A stretch of 64,000 nucleotides of DNA from Culturomica massiliensis (GCF_900091655.1 NZ_LT594621.1:1984001-2048000), one strand, 5' to 3'. Counted from the stretch's first letter, positions 37,501 through 46,395 are shown. The notes: generated from the sequence alone by a model not told the origin. Program-made: numbers and translations.

Positions 37501-40500
37501 TCCGTCGTTTAACGTAGCAACCAAGGTCACGTCGTAACTGCCGGAAGTTGCATAACTGACAGCCGGCGTTGCCACAGCAGAGGTTGCAGGCGTGCCGCCC
37601 TCGAAAGTCCATGAGTACCCTGTCACCGAGCCGGTTCCTGTTGCAGATGCACTGAAATCGACAGCCGATCCTGCAAAGACTTCCATTGGAGTAGCCGTAA
37701 AATCAACATTTACCTCAGGAGCTTTCTCTCCGACCGTGATAAAATCATACATCGTAATATTCTTCTTCACTCCACCTTCCAAGGTCAATTCCAAAGTAAC
37801 ATCGTATACACCTTCTGCTGCATAAGTCACTTCAGCCGGTTTCCGGTCCGTACTTTGAGCCGGCGTTCCGCCATTAAATGTCCATTTATAACCGGTCACA
37901 TTCTCATCGGTAATCTGATTGACAAAAGCGGTAAACTGTACGGGTTCGGCAATCGCCGGATTGGTATTGTCCGCCACGATATAGCCGGTCGGACGTTCCT
38001 TCTTTACGATAACCGTATAATCTTCCAGTTCTCCCATACTTTCCATTTGATCACACGGAGTACGGTAGTTGTAATAAGAGGTACGCACCCGCATACGGGT
38101 TGCACCTTCTTTGGCATCTGCCGGTACGGTTATCATAATTTCGGCAGGTTTTGCATCATCCTGATAACGGGCAATCGTTTCGGTTGCTTCGTCGAATGTA
38201 CCGTCCTGATTCCAATCCACCCAAGCCATTACTTTGGCAGGGGTTCCATCCATACTTAAATCCACCACAAACGGCAGGGCACTGTCTTTGGACAATACAA
38301 AAGCAAAATCCGTATAGTCATTCACCCATTTTTCAGGCGCATGAGTCGTCTCATGTTTTTGATCTCCGACAGCCACATTGATAATGGAATAATAACTTCC
38401 TTTATCCGCGATCTGACAATAAGTATTTGTATTTTCATACACATTGATCAGCATCGGCTGAATAAGTGTATGGGTTGCACCGTTGACATCGGTAATCTTT
38501 AACACGACTTCGTAAAGTCCGGCCTGATTATAAAATACATCGGGCGGAGTCTGTCCGCTGAATGTGGCAGGCATACCGCCTTCAAACGACCATTCCCAGG
38601 CAGCGATTCCGGCAGAACTTTCCGAACGGTCGATAAAGTTCACACTACCGCCTTTCACAATATCGGTAGACGAAGCCTCGAATCTTGCCAGGGTAGTAGC
38701 CGGATTGACTACAATAAAGTTTTTCTTCTCGACAATCTTCTTCTCTCCTCCCTGTAAGGTCAATTCCAAAACCACCGGATGTACACCGACCTCCGTATAT
38801 TGTACCGGAGCAGGAACACGTTCACCGGAAGTTGCAGGTGTTGCTCCCTCGAAAATCCATTTATAAGATTCAACACCGGCTTCGGTGATTTCATTGATAT
38901 TAGCCCGGAAAGTCACATATTCCCCGTTCTTGATATTCTGTTTATCGGCCAAAATATCTCCTGATTTTGCAGGCTGACTGATGACCAATGAATAATCTTC
39001 TACTTCTCCGTAATATCCTTCATCCTCACAAGGTTTAAGTACCTTATCTCCGATTTTTACCCTTACACGCATACCAACAATACCTTCTGCTGCATCTTCC
39101 GGCACGGTAACCGTCAAATGTTCCGGTTTGTCGTAATTGGAAATATAACTGGCTACAACTTCAGCATCTTCAAAGGTACCGTTACCGTTCCAATCGATCC
39201 AAGCCATTACGCGGGCTTCCTGATTATTGGTGTTCAGATCCACATCGAAAGGTAAAACCTCACCTTTTTGGGCAGCAAACTGTACTGTACGGCTATAATC
39301 CGTGTAATTACCGGATTCGGATGCATTATTCTGTTCTCCGAAAATCACATTCTTGATATAGCAATAAGTATTTTCTGTCGGAGGTGTTACGCTTACCTGA
39401 CAATAATCTCTATAATCGGCCGGGAACACGGTCACGCCCGGTGTCGCAAAACGGGTATGTACACGTCCTTTTTCATCCGTTACTTTTAATATCACCTCAT
39501 AATCTCCGGCTGTTGCATAAGTCACCTCTCCCGGATGCTGACCTTCGAATGAAGCAGGCTGACCTCCCTCGAAAGTCCATTCCCATTTTGCAACATCGAA
39601 CGAACCGGTAGACGCATCCGTAAACATTACTTTTCCACCTTCTACCAAACTGGATGCAGAAACCGTATAATCGGCTTTCAACATAACAGGCTCAATCGTA
39701 ATGTAATCTTTACGAGTCAAAGTAATAGTCGTATCGGCTGTTTTTACTTCCAATCCGACAGCATAAGAACCGGCCGTATGATACGTAATTTTACCGGGCT
39801 TCTCTCCCTCGAATACAGCAGGCGTTCCACCCTCAAAAGTCCATTTATAGCTTTCTACCGGCAAAGCCGAATAGCTATAGTTTGTAAAATCAATATCAAA
39901 ACCTTCGTATGTCAGGGTTTTGTCGGCAGCAAACGAAACCATAAGGTTTTGCTGTGTCTGTGCCCCTGCCATGATCGGTTCATCAAACATTTCATTGTAA
40001 GCATAGTCCTTAACAATATAGGATTGACCGTCAGCGGCAACCTCAATCCGGATCCATCCGTAACGGGTATGTCCCTGAAAATCGTACTTAATACCGATAT
40101 AGGCTTCCTTATCGCGCCAAACGGTATAATCCGGATGATGAATAAAATGCTCGTCCGGCCAATCACCGCCGTCCACCCAATTAGAAGCACCTCCGATAAT
40201 CTCTCCCGCTTTCACCGGTGCAATATTCCGGCTGGTACCCTCGCAAATCAACGGAGCACCGTAAGTCTCCAAACGCAAAGACAATCTGTCATTAATATCA
40301 TACCATACTCCGTAAGCGTTACCGTCAATCTCCAAAATTGTCCAGGTATTGTAGCGGGAACATTCGAAATTAGGTATATCCACATACACAACTTTATAAG
40401 GATCCAAAAACTCGAATGCCAGACGTACATCTTTTTTCGCCAAATTCGTACCGGCTACAAATGCAGCATCTTTAAATGAAAACTTCAGATTCTTCACAGA

Positions 40501-43500
40501 AGCTGCTTTATCATGGGCTGCTGCTTTACCGTTTACTTTCAGCACAACTTTTTCATCCCCTCTCAATTCAGCAACCAGGGTCAGTCCTTCTCCCAATCCA
40601 TCAAACGTATAATCGGTCCCGGCCTGTAATACACCGGAAGTCTTGGCAAATTTTCCAAAAACCAGATCGATCACGACAGAATCCGTTACTGCACCGTCAT
40701 TATTTATTCCCTCATGGAAAGTCGTATTTTTAGCCACTAAAAACGGCGGCTCTAAAGTTCCGTTATCGCCTGCACGCACCGGAGTCATCGGTCCGGAATG
40801 ATAAGCCAGATCTTTTACAGTATAGGAAGAACCGTCGGCTGTAACCTCCAAGCGCATCCAACCGAAATGGAAATTACCCTCCAATTGGAATGCAAAACCG
40901 AGATAAGCTTCTTTTCCGGCCCAATCCGTATAATTAGGTCCAAAAATCCAGTGCTCGTTCGGCCAATCACCACCGATGTTCCATAAATCTTCATTCGCAA
41001 TCAGGTAACCTTTATCCAAAGGTTTCACAAATGCAGTGCTTTCCCCCGCATTGGTACAAATTATATTTTGCTTATAAGCTTCCAAACGCAATGCCCCTTC
41101 GTCATCAAACCACACTGCAAAGTCGATCTCTTTATGTCCGGCTACCGGGAAAATATGAGTAAATGTATTGCTTGCATTACAAATAACGTCCTCAATATCC
41201 ACATATACGATACCGAAAGGATCCCGGAAATAAATATTGAACTTATGTTCCTTTTCCTCTACGGGTTTTGTAAAAGCAGCATCTTTAAATGCAATGTTCC
41301 AATCTTTTATGCTATCGGCAGCCGCATGATTCTGAGCTTTACCGATCAATTGTATCTGCGCCGTTACTTTATCGATCACCTGCACGGCAACACTCAATCC
41401 GGCCGGTAAACCATCAGCCGTATAATGAGTACCTGCCGTCAATTTCTCTCCGGCTGCCACAGCAAACTCCGCTCCTTTTACCGATACAGATACAGAATCC
41501 AGACTACCGTCGTTAATAACAGGTTCGTATAACTCTGTTGTCGTCCAAGCCAGATAAGGTTTCTGATCTTTTTTCTTATAACCGGCCTGAATAGGTTCAC
41601 CCGGAGCTTCATTATAAGCCCAATCTTCCACCGTCATCATATTGCCGTCGGCCTCGAAACGGATACCGATCCAACCGTAATGCAACAATCCGTCATTCAC
41701 AAACTGAATACCGACATAAGCGGTTTTTCCAACCCAATCCAAATAAGTATCAGATTTTACATCCAGCATACTTTCGTCGATTTCCGGCTGTGGAACACCT
41801 GTTTTCTGTTGTTTCCATTCCATACCTTCCATCAATGTCTCCCCTATCGTCTGCCCGAACTCCAAAGCTACGATATTTGAAGTTCCTTTATGAACAATCA
41901 ACGGATTGTTCGCACTTACCAATTTGTATTTTCCGCCCAATTTTTCAGCATACCACACTTCATAATCGGCATTACCGATACCGAAACTGAATTCTCCCCA
42001 ACTTCCGCTCGGTGCACACCACAAATCATCCATATCATTATAGAAAATATCATACGGATTTTTAAACACAATCTTTATCTTCTGTGAAAGACCTCCGATC
42101 TTAGCATTGCTTACCAACGCTTTATTCAAGTCGATTTTTATCGTTTTTCCATCCGCCTCACTGTGCTGTACAGCTTTACCGCTGATATCGATCACTCCAT
42201 TCGTTTTATCTGTCAAAGAAATTTTAACAGCCAAACCTTCAGGTATGCCGGTAATTGTATAATCGGTTCCAGCCACCAAAAGACCGGATTTTGTAAACTC
42301 CGAAGTTACCCCGGATATTTTCAGGGATACTTTTTCATTTACAGTTCCGTCATTTACCACATCCTCAACAACTTCCGACGGAGATACCTGTACCTTTTCC
42401 TGAATACCGTCAGCCGTTTCCCCGGCTTTGATCGCTCCTCCCGGTTCCGTATTATAAGCCCAGTCATGAATCGTATATCCTTTACCGTCCGCATTGAAAC
42501 TGATATTCATCCAGCCGTAAAGCGTCTCTCCATTTACAACGAATTGTATGCCGACATAAGCATTCTGCCCCACCCATTCGTTATAATCCGGCGATTTCAA
42601 ATCAAAAACACCTGCATATTCATCCGCCGGCGTTCCCCAACTTGCATTCTCATCAATAACCTCACCCAAGATCAACGGCTTGATATTCAATGTTCCCGGA
42701 TAAATAACAAGCGGTTTTTTATAGCTCTGCAATTTATAAGCATCTACAATATCGCTGTTATTGGAATACCAGGCTCCGTATTCTGCATTGCCTGCCCCTA
42801 AAGAAAAGAATTTCCAGGTATTCGCAGGAGAAATGGAAATATTCCCGGCATCACCATATATAATAGTATAAGTATCCCGGAAAGTATAGTTCAAAGTAAA
42901 GGTCGGATTCAGGATTGTCCCCTCCGTTAACATCGAATTTTTCAGGGTTACGGAAAAAGAACCGTTATTAGCTGCTGCATGAGCTGCAAATTTTCCGGTA
43001 AGTTCACCTTCCAGATAATTTTCAGGAGCCGCTTTTAATTTCAGGGTCACACCTTCCGGCAAATCTTTTACCGTATAATCCGTTGCTGCCAGATATTCAC
43101 CTTCCGCTACTTTTAAATTACAATCGCGCAATAAAATTTTATATACAGCCGTAAACGAACCGTCGTTCGCAGCAGCTTCACGTATTGTATTTTCTGCAAC
43201 TTCAATCCGCGGCGTCGGCTCTGTATAGAACACCTTTTTGTGGTTTTCCTCCTGCCATAAGGTAACGCGTGCCTCATGCATCAAAGCCTCTTTCATACGA
43301 GCTACCTGTCCTTTGGTGAAATTCTTGTATTCACGAGGATAGTTCATAAAATTACACACGTCTATCACTTCACCGAAAGGGTTCTTATCGCCTTCCCGAA
43401 GATTCGAGTTCTTAAGATGAACCGGCGTGTCGTCTATCTCATCATTCGGATAAGTATACTCACCGTTCTCACATCCTTCAAACGTATGCATCAAATTAAA

Positions 43501-44235
43501 AAAGTGCCCGAACTCATGGGTCAATACGGAACGGAACTCCGAATCGGTATTCGTTCCGATATAACTTCCGTTGTATACGACACGGGCCAGGTTCGCATCA
43601 CTCATCCTGACAGAAGGATACCAGGCCACACCCGAGTTATTGGTAGCTCCATCATTGTACAAATCCTGCATGATGTATACATTCATATACCGGTAGTTAT
43701 CCCAGGCATATTTTTGTATCTCGGCATCGTATCCGCCACCGTTACCGAATCCCGAGTTCCAATCATGAAAGGTAACACCGGTCGTCGGATTTCCGTCCGG
43801 ATCTTTTTCTGCCAGACGAAATGTTATTTTCAGGGGACATTTAAAAGGATCCCGCTCCGGATGCAACTGTTGCCAGTCAGCCTGCAATCCCCAATAATCC
43901 TTATTGGTTTCCACCAAAGCATTCCGGATAAGATCGACAGTTATTTTTGCCCCGTTGTCATACTCTGCACCAAAAACATGGAATACGACCGGTATTACAT
44001 ATTCAAAATCGTCCGGCGGGGTTGTCACCCGAACCGATTTTGCACGCGATTTCAAAGGACGGGTCTTCAAATACTCCGCTTCTTCTCTTGCAGCGACCTC
44101 ATTTACTTCCGAGGCTCTACAATCTAAACATTTTTCTCCCGGTCGATGATTATGTTTTGGCGAGGATTGCCCCATCGCAATACAAATCATACAAAACCAC
44201 AGGAAAAAAGTCAAAAAAATTTTAGCTTTGTTCAT
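34600..44235 (-). CDS. Giant T9SS-secreted M43 metalloprotease with PKD, GEVED and MBG modules
   Basis: This 3211-aa secreted protein starts at an ATG two codons inside a TTG-opened frame. Domains by residue: signal peptide 1-22; M43 (pappalysin) zinc peptidase about 78-328 with H240-E-F-G-H244-FFNLM-H250 and the Met-turn CNFMNY at 294-299; four tandem two-part modules 343-1424; PKD domains 1429-1514 and 1520-1604; GEVED 1610-1753; PKD 1758-1845 and 1848-1932; GEVED 1938-2078; three PKD 2083-2340; GEVED 2345-2485; three PKD 2493-2745; five MBG-like repeats 2750-3125; a C-terminal sorting domain 3128-3211. Most PKD units carry the WTFEGGxPA core. The C-terminus (DLPAGTYYYILKYVENGK, then SFVEVIRK) resembles the type-B gliding-type sorting domain. 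No frameshift was seen. A role in surface proteolysis or adhesion is inferred. Confidence 0.9.
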   Translation of the reverse strand: MNKAKIFLTFFLWFCMICIAMGQSSPKHNHRPGEKCLDCRASEVNEVAAREEAEYLKTRPLKSRAKSVRVTTPPDDFEYVIPVVFHVFGAEYDNGAKITVDLIRNALVETNKDYWGLQADWQQLHPERDPFKCPLKITFRLAEKDPDGNPTTGVTFHDWNSGFGNGGGYDAEIQKYAWDNYRYMNVYIMQDLYNDGATNNSGVAWYPSVRMSDANLARVVYNGSYIGTNTDSEFRSVLTHEFGHFFNLMHTFEGCENGEYTYPNDEIDDTPVHLKNSNLREGDKNPFGEVIDVCNFMNYPREYKNFTKGQVARMKEALMHEARVTLWQEENHKKVFYTEPTPRIEVAENTIREAAANDGSFTAVYKILLRDCNLKVAEGEYLAATDYTVKDLPEGVTLKLKAAPENYLEGELTGKFAAHAAANNGSFSVTLKNSMLTEGTILNPTFTLNYTFRDTYTIIYGDAGNISISPANTWKFFSLGAGNAEYGAWYSNNSDIVDAYKLQSYKKPLVIYPGTLNIKPLILGEVIDENASWGTPADEYAGVFDLKSPDYNEWVGQNAYVGIQFVVNGETLYGWMNISFNADGKGYTIHDWAYNTEPGGAIKAGETADGIQEKVQVSPSEVVEDVVNDGTVNEKVSLKISGVTSEFTKSGLLVAGTDYTITGIPEGLAVKISLTDKTNGVIDISGKAVQHSEADGKTIKIDLNKALVSNAKIGGLSQKIKIVFKNPYDIFYNDMDDLWCAPSGSWGEFSFGIGNADYEVWYAEKLGGKYKLVSANNPLIVHKGTSNIVALEFGQTIGETLMEGMEWKQQKTGVPQPEIDESMLDVKSDTYLDWVGKTAYVGIQFVNDGLLHYGWIGIRFEADGNMMTVEDWAYNEAPGEPIQAGYKKKDQKPYLAWTTTELYEPVINDGSLDSVSVSVKGAEFAVAAGEKLTAGTHYTADGLPAGLSVAVQVIDKVTAQIQLIGKAQNHAAADSIKDWNIAFKDAAFTKPVEEKEHKFNIYFRDPFGIVYVDIEDVICNASNTFTHIFPVAGHKEIDFAVWFDDEGALRLEAYKQNIICTNAGESTAFVKPLDKGYLIANEDLWNIGGDWPNEHWIFGPNYTDWAGKEAYLGFAFQLEGNFHFGWMRLEVTADGSSYTVKDLAYHSGPMTPVRAGDNGTLEPPFLVAKNTTFHEGINNDGAVTDSVVIDLVFGKFAKTSGVLQAGTDYTFDGLGEGLTLVAELRGDEKVVLKVNGKAAAHDKAASVKNLKFSFKDAAFVAGTNLAKKDVRLAFEFLDPYKVVYVDIPNFECSRYNTWTILEIDGNAYGVWYDINDRLSLRLETYGAPLICEGTSRNIAPVKAGEIIGGASNWVDGGDWPDEHFIHHPDYTVWRDKEAYIGIKYDFQGHTRYGWIRIEVAADGQSYIVKDYAYNEMFDEPIMAGAQTQQNLMVSFAADKTLTYEGFDIDFTNYSYSALPVESYKWTFEGGTPAVFEGEKPGKITYHTAGSYAVGLEVKTADTTITLTRKDYITIEPVMLKADYTVSASSLVEGGKVMFTDASTGSFDVAKWEWTFEGGQPASFEGQHPGEVTYATAGDYEVILKVTDEKGRVHTRFATPGVTVFPADYRDYCQVSVTPPTENTYCYIKNVIFGEQNNASESGNYTDYSRTVQFAAQKGEVLPFDVDLNTNNQEARVMAWIDWNGNGTFEDAEVVASYISNYDKPEHLTVTVPEDAAEGIVGMRVRVKIGDKVLKPCEDEGYYGEVEDYSLVISQPAKSGDILADKQNIKNGEYVTFRANINEITEAGVESYKWIFEGATPATSGERVPAPVQYTEVGVHPVVLELTLQGGEKKIVEKKNFIVVNPATTLARFEASSTDIVKGGSVNFIDRSESSAGIAAWEWSFEGGMPATFSGQTPPDVFYNQAGLYEVVLKITDVNGATHTLIQPMLINVYENTNTYCQIADKGSYYSIINVAVGDQKHETTHAPEKWVNDYTDFAFVLSKDSALPFVVDLSMDGTPAKVMAWVDWNQDGTFDEATETIARYQDDAKPAEIMITVPADAKEGATRMRVRTSYYNYRTPCDQMESMGELEDYTVIVKKERPTGYIVADNTNPAIAEPVQFTAFVNQITDENVTGYKWTFNGGTPAQSTDRKPAEVTYAAEGVYDVTLELTLEGGVKKNITMYDFITVGEKAPEVNVDFTATPMEVFAGSAVDFSASATGTGSVTGYSWTFEGGTPATSAVATPAVSYATSGSYDVTLVATLNDGSQRAVKKSNYITVNPFLLRAAFTASSTKVNSGTDVVFTNTSIGAETYSWDFGDGSGAVTTENATHAFAAAGTYTVTLTVTGNGETQTKSVVIVVSALKTACIPAINPWAGVFLRSVQFGEISNDVERDGSSSTGVFDFTNLAPFIMTPGETVHYSITVPYSDVHLTVWIDWNDNGEFAGEEQVIRVESTTTSAQTGTITVPSGLSDRLVRMRILVDGYDAVSNPCGGQAWTTEDYAVRIGAAGGDDELVMNIVADKPAVRENETVILSVEGAPEGAAYAWTFAGAKTTTSTEAQPVVSYAAAGAYDVQVVVTPQGGTAKTLQENRFIVVNLAKVSADFTTDKTLCAVSEEVNFASTSTATATIQSLEWTFEGGVPATSTMENPVVTYATPGKYDVTLKVTDEFGKTDTKVMPAFIEAREFIKADFMASAKAAAVGEPVSFTNRSVAAVNYTWTFDNGEPAVSTETNPTVSFKVKGAAMVTLVAEDADGNRSVKSEVLTITSKAFGAIQLDNLVQEYDGQVKSIDFTATPSELKNDIRVEYKQNGVEVTPKDAGIYDVTASYAGTIPYSVEDVHAQLEIRKMPIQIVASNLRQNYTGETLKAEVTTVPAGYEDMVTVKYMQNGVEVAEPKNSGNYVLIAELEADNYMAEPLETEFAIRKIDGTVSIILEREYIFDGTPKYVAKVKTIPADLETRVTYNGSEEGAVEVGEHTVIATITDVNYEGVVWETMVIKPAAPEVKIQKDRFVYDGNHHDLEFTTVPENLDYEIIYRKDGEVTNTVVDGGIYEYAIQIIDENYDIVTTGEMEITKALAVVRISDLRFTYDGNTKTAAVETNPAGLAVDVTYNGFAQLPYAPGEYTVFAEIQDQNYRGYKTATMQIVRKGADMKIMDLVVSDGTHDCIFRIPELAGIKKSLVMYNQQGVVIYETKDYYDDFDMRDLPAGTYYYILKYVENGKPQAVKSFVEVIRK
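34603..34854 (-). other. Type-B-like T9SS C-terminal sorting domain
   Basis: The last 84 residues have the strand pattern of the gliding-motility-associated C-terminal domain: FRIPELAGIKKSLVMYNQQG, VIYETKDYYDDFDMRDL, PAGTYYYILKY and SFVEVIRK. It differs from type-A domains, which end in a KxxxK-type beta strand after a GxxxxxxR motif. The usual NGDGxND start is reduced to DLVVSDGTHDC. Confidence 0.75.
34861..35988 (-). repeat. Five MBG-like Ig repeats in the giant protein
   Basis: About 75 residues each, with recurring cores such as F-x-YDG-x-x-K, x-TxPAxLExxVxYxG and GxYxVxAxIxDxNY, as in the MBG domain family. They separate the PKD array from the sorting domain, probably as a stalk. Confidence 0.7.
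36001..39951 (-). repeat. PKD and GEVED array in the giant protein
   Basis: Ten PKD and three GEVED domains alternate. The first 650 residues form two copies of a PKD-PKD-GEVED unit of about 323 residues (38977-39951 and 38002-38964). The third GEVED is preceded by three PKD domains, and three more PKD domains end the array. Confidence 0.8.
39964..43209 (-). repeat. Four tandem two-part modules in the giant protein
   Basis: Four units of about 265-275 residues lie at 42412-43209, 41581-42405, 40768-41565 and 39964-40752. Each has an Ig-like half with NDGxxxxxV, AGTDYTxxGLPEGL and xGKAxxH, and a second half with W-x-GKxAYxGxxF, YGWxxI-x-x-x-ADG, VxDxAYN and a closing PIxAG. The units are diverged at DNA level, so the duplication is old. 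Confidence 0.85.
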
Positions 44236-44241
44236 ACTCAA

Positions 44242-44487
44242 TTATGGTTTGATTGTTAATTTCAGTCAATTTTCCGAATACAATATTAATTAAACCACCT
44301 CCAACGAAATCGTTTTCGTTTTTATATGAGTACTACAAAACGGGATTTTAAAGACGTTTTATACCTACATTACAAAAATTAAACATCTTATTTACAACCA
44401 GATGATAACAAAATTTAACCTACATTCAGGCCAATTTATATAAATAATGATAAAAAATTTAGAAAGTTCTGCAAAACCCTTCCAATA
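44242..44487 (-). promoter_or_regulatory. AT-rich gap upstream of the giant protein gene
   Basis: No gene is seen. A six-base inverted repeat ACGAAA-TCGT-TTTCGT lies at 44304-44319, about 70 bp before the start codon, a position suited to an operator. No clear TAnnTTTG element was found. Confidence 0.35.
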
Positions 44488-46125
44488 TTACATCTTTTTC
44501 ATGTATTCATTCAATCCCTCGTCCGTTTCCAAACCCAACTTTTTACGCAACCGGTAACGGGCCATATTGACGGTTTTGGGAGTCGAACCGACCAAAAGTG
44601 CAATTTCCTTGGTCGTAAAATCGATTCGCAATAGAGAGGCAAGTTGTTTCTCGTTTTTGGATAAATCCGGATGGGCTTCTGTCAGACGCACGACAAATTC
44701 AGCATTAATACGATCGATTTCCGTAATCAAAGAACCGAGATTATCTTCTTTATTCTGGTATTGGGTAATAAAAGCATTTATTGTTTTCAATTGCGCCTTT
44801 ACATCAGGTTTGGCTTCCTTATAAGACTCTTTGATCATCGATTTGATTTTTTCGATCAATTCGTTCTTACTACGCACATAACAGGCAAAGTTCGTCAATT
44901 CTTTTTTACTATGTTCCAACTCGATCTGGACATTCTCACGTTCCTTCTCTGTTTTTTCGAGTTGAAGCTGCATCATTTCTTTCTGTTGCGCTTCAATTTT
45001 TTGAGTAGCTTCCAATAAGATCAATTTGCGACGCTGCCGCACCCTCCATACAACGAAAGAAAGACACAATAAAATCCCCAAGCCGATAGCCAGCATTACC
45101 GACATATCCCGCTGAAGTCCTTTAATCTTCAATTCCTTTTGCTTCAGATTCAATTCCTGCTGCTGCGATTTAAAACGCCGGTCCGCGACATTCAGTTCGA
45201 TTTCCCGGATTTTCCGCTCCGACAGCATAACCTTTTCTATTTCATAAAGGCTCTGCATGCATTCGTAGGCTTTCTTATAATTGCCGAGTGCATTATAAAC
45301 CCAGGTCTGATAGCGGTAATTATCACAAATCAACTCTTTTGCACTTAAATTATTGGCCAGAATAAAAGCATTCTGCAACCATTCCAAGGCTTTGTTGTAA
45401 TCCCGCTTATTAAAATACTGCGTGGCCAGATTATTGTAATTTTCCGCCAACGACCAATTTGCTCCCAAGGACCTGTTGATTTGAACGGCTTCTTCCAGCC
45501 ATTTGATTTTTTCATCCGGATTTTCTTCCAGCAATCCCAGGTTGTTCAGATTCGCCGCCACATTTTTGGAATCGTTCAGTTCACGATTAATCTTGAGAGC
45601 GTATTTAAAACACTCTTCTGCCTTCGGATTATTTTCCGAGCGTTCATAAGCCAATCCTTTGGCATTATAACACCTGGCTATTCCTGAAGAATCCTGCAAT
45701 TCCCAAAAATATTCCAGCCCTTTATCTACAAATTGAAAAGCTTTCTTAACATCCCCGAGACTGATATACAAATAACTGATATTTACATGAATCTCTGCTA
45801 ACAATCCTTTATTATCGGCCGGACATTTATCCAATGCATTATAAAACGCTTCAAAGCCCATATCGAACGATCCCAGATTGATGTAAGAACGTCCCAGTGC
45901 CAGCAGCGACAAACAAATAAGATTTGCATCCCCCGACAATTCGGCTTTCAATATTGCCGTATTGGAATACGAAACAGCCTTTACCGGATCTGCATAAGTA
46001 CTTTGATGCGCCCTACGAATATATTCGTCCACCTCTTTCTTTAACAGTTCTTTCTGCCCCGGCTCCTCCCCCCGAGCCGAAAACAATAATAAAAAAGTAA
46101 AAACAAATAATATATACCCTTTCAT
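44488..46125 (-). CDS. TPR-transmembrane-LuxR-type HTH regulator
   Basis: This 545-aa regulator begins with a signal peptide (YILFVFTFLLLFSARG), has about seven TPR repeats in a periplasmic or exported half (for example AKGLAYERSENNPKAEECFKYAL, NLNNLGLLEENPDEKIKWLE), one transmembrane helix (MLAIGLGILLCLSFVVW), a long coiled coil (EMMQLQLEKTEKERENVQIEL), and a C-terminal LuxR-like helix-turn-helix (LSKNEKQLASLLRIDF, TTKEIALLVGSTPKTVNMARYRLRKKLGL). This layout is common in Bacteroidota one-component membrane regulators. I chose the ATG giving MKGYILF over a start 49 codons upstream whose extra residues look non-coding. Its place just upstream of the giant protein gene suggests it controls that locus. 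Confidence 0.85.
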   Translation of the reverse strand: MKGYILFVFTFLLLFSARGEEPGQKELLKKEVDEYIRRAHQSTYADPVKAVSYSNTAILKAELSGDANLICLSLLALGRSYINLGSFDMGFEAFYNALDKCPADNKGLLAEIHVNISYLYISLGDVKKAFQFVDKGLEYFWELQDSSGIARCYNAKGLAYERSENNPKAEECFKYALKINRELNDSKNVAANLNNLGLLEENPDEKIKWLEEAVQINRSLGANWSLAENYNNLATQYFNKRDYNKALEWLQNAFILANNLSAKELICDNYRYQTWVYNALGNYKKAYECMQSLYEIEKVMLSERKIREIELNVADRRFKSQQQELNLKQKELKIKGLQRDMSVMLAIGLGILLCLSFVVWRVRQRRKLILLEATQKIEAQQKEMMQLQLEKTEKERENVQIELEHSKKELTNFACYVRSKNELIEKIKSMIKESYKEAKPDVKAQLKTINAFITQYQNKEDNLGSLITEIDRINAEFVVRLTEAHPDLSKNEKQLASLLRIDFTTKEIALLVGSTPKTVNMARYRLRKKLGLETDEGLNEYMKKM

Positions 46126-46157
46126 CGCACCGTAATATTCTATAAAGTGATACCTGC

Positions 46158-46172
46158 TTAGCAAGCATGTAT
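46158..46172. promoter_or_regulatory. 15-bp inverted repeat, left arm
   Basis: TTAGCAAGCATGTAT lies 33 bp upstream of the regulator's start codon. Its exact reverse complement, ATACATGCTTGCTAA, lies at 46381-46395, 208 bp away. Candidate paired operator or a recombination remnant. Confidence 0.55.
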
Positions 46173-46380
46173 CACCCTCTTTAACCACCTCTTTATCAGA
46201 AAATCCCAAAGTTGTCGTTTGAAAAAAGCAGATTTTTAACTCACCCACTAAAAACAAAACAAATATAAGCATATAAAGTCAAAAGCACTCCTTACAAACA
46301 GTTAAAAAGTTCATTTTAACACTCTTAATCATTCTGATTCAAAATATTCTTCCTCAAAAAATAACATAATTCAGGTAACA

Positions 46381-46395
46381 ATACATGCTTGCTAA
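46381..46395. promoter_or_regulatory. 15-bp inverted repeat, right arm
   Basis: ATACATGCTTGCTAA, the exact reverse complement of the left arm near the regulator gene; matching stops at both ends. Confidence 0.55.

Noticed and set aside
43276..44127. A 283-codon plus-strand frame opposite the M43 domain
   Set aside because: The minus strand carries the intact zinc-binding motif and Met-turn; the opposite frame has no recognisable domain.
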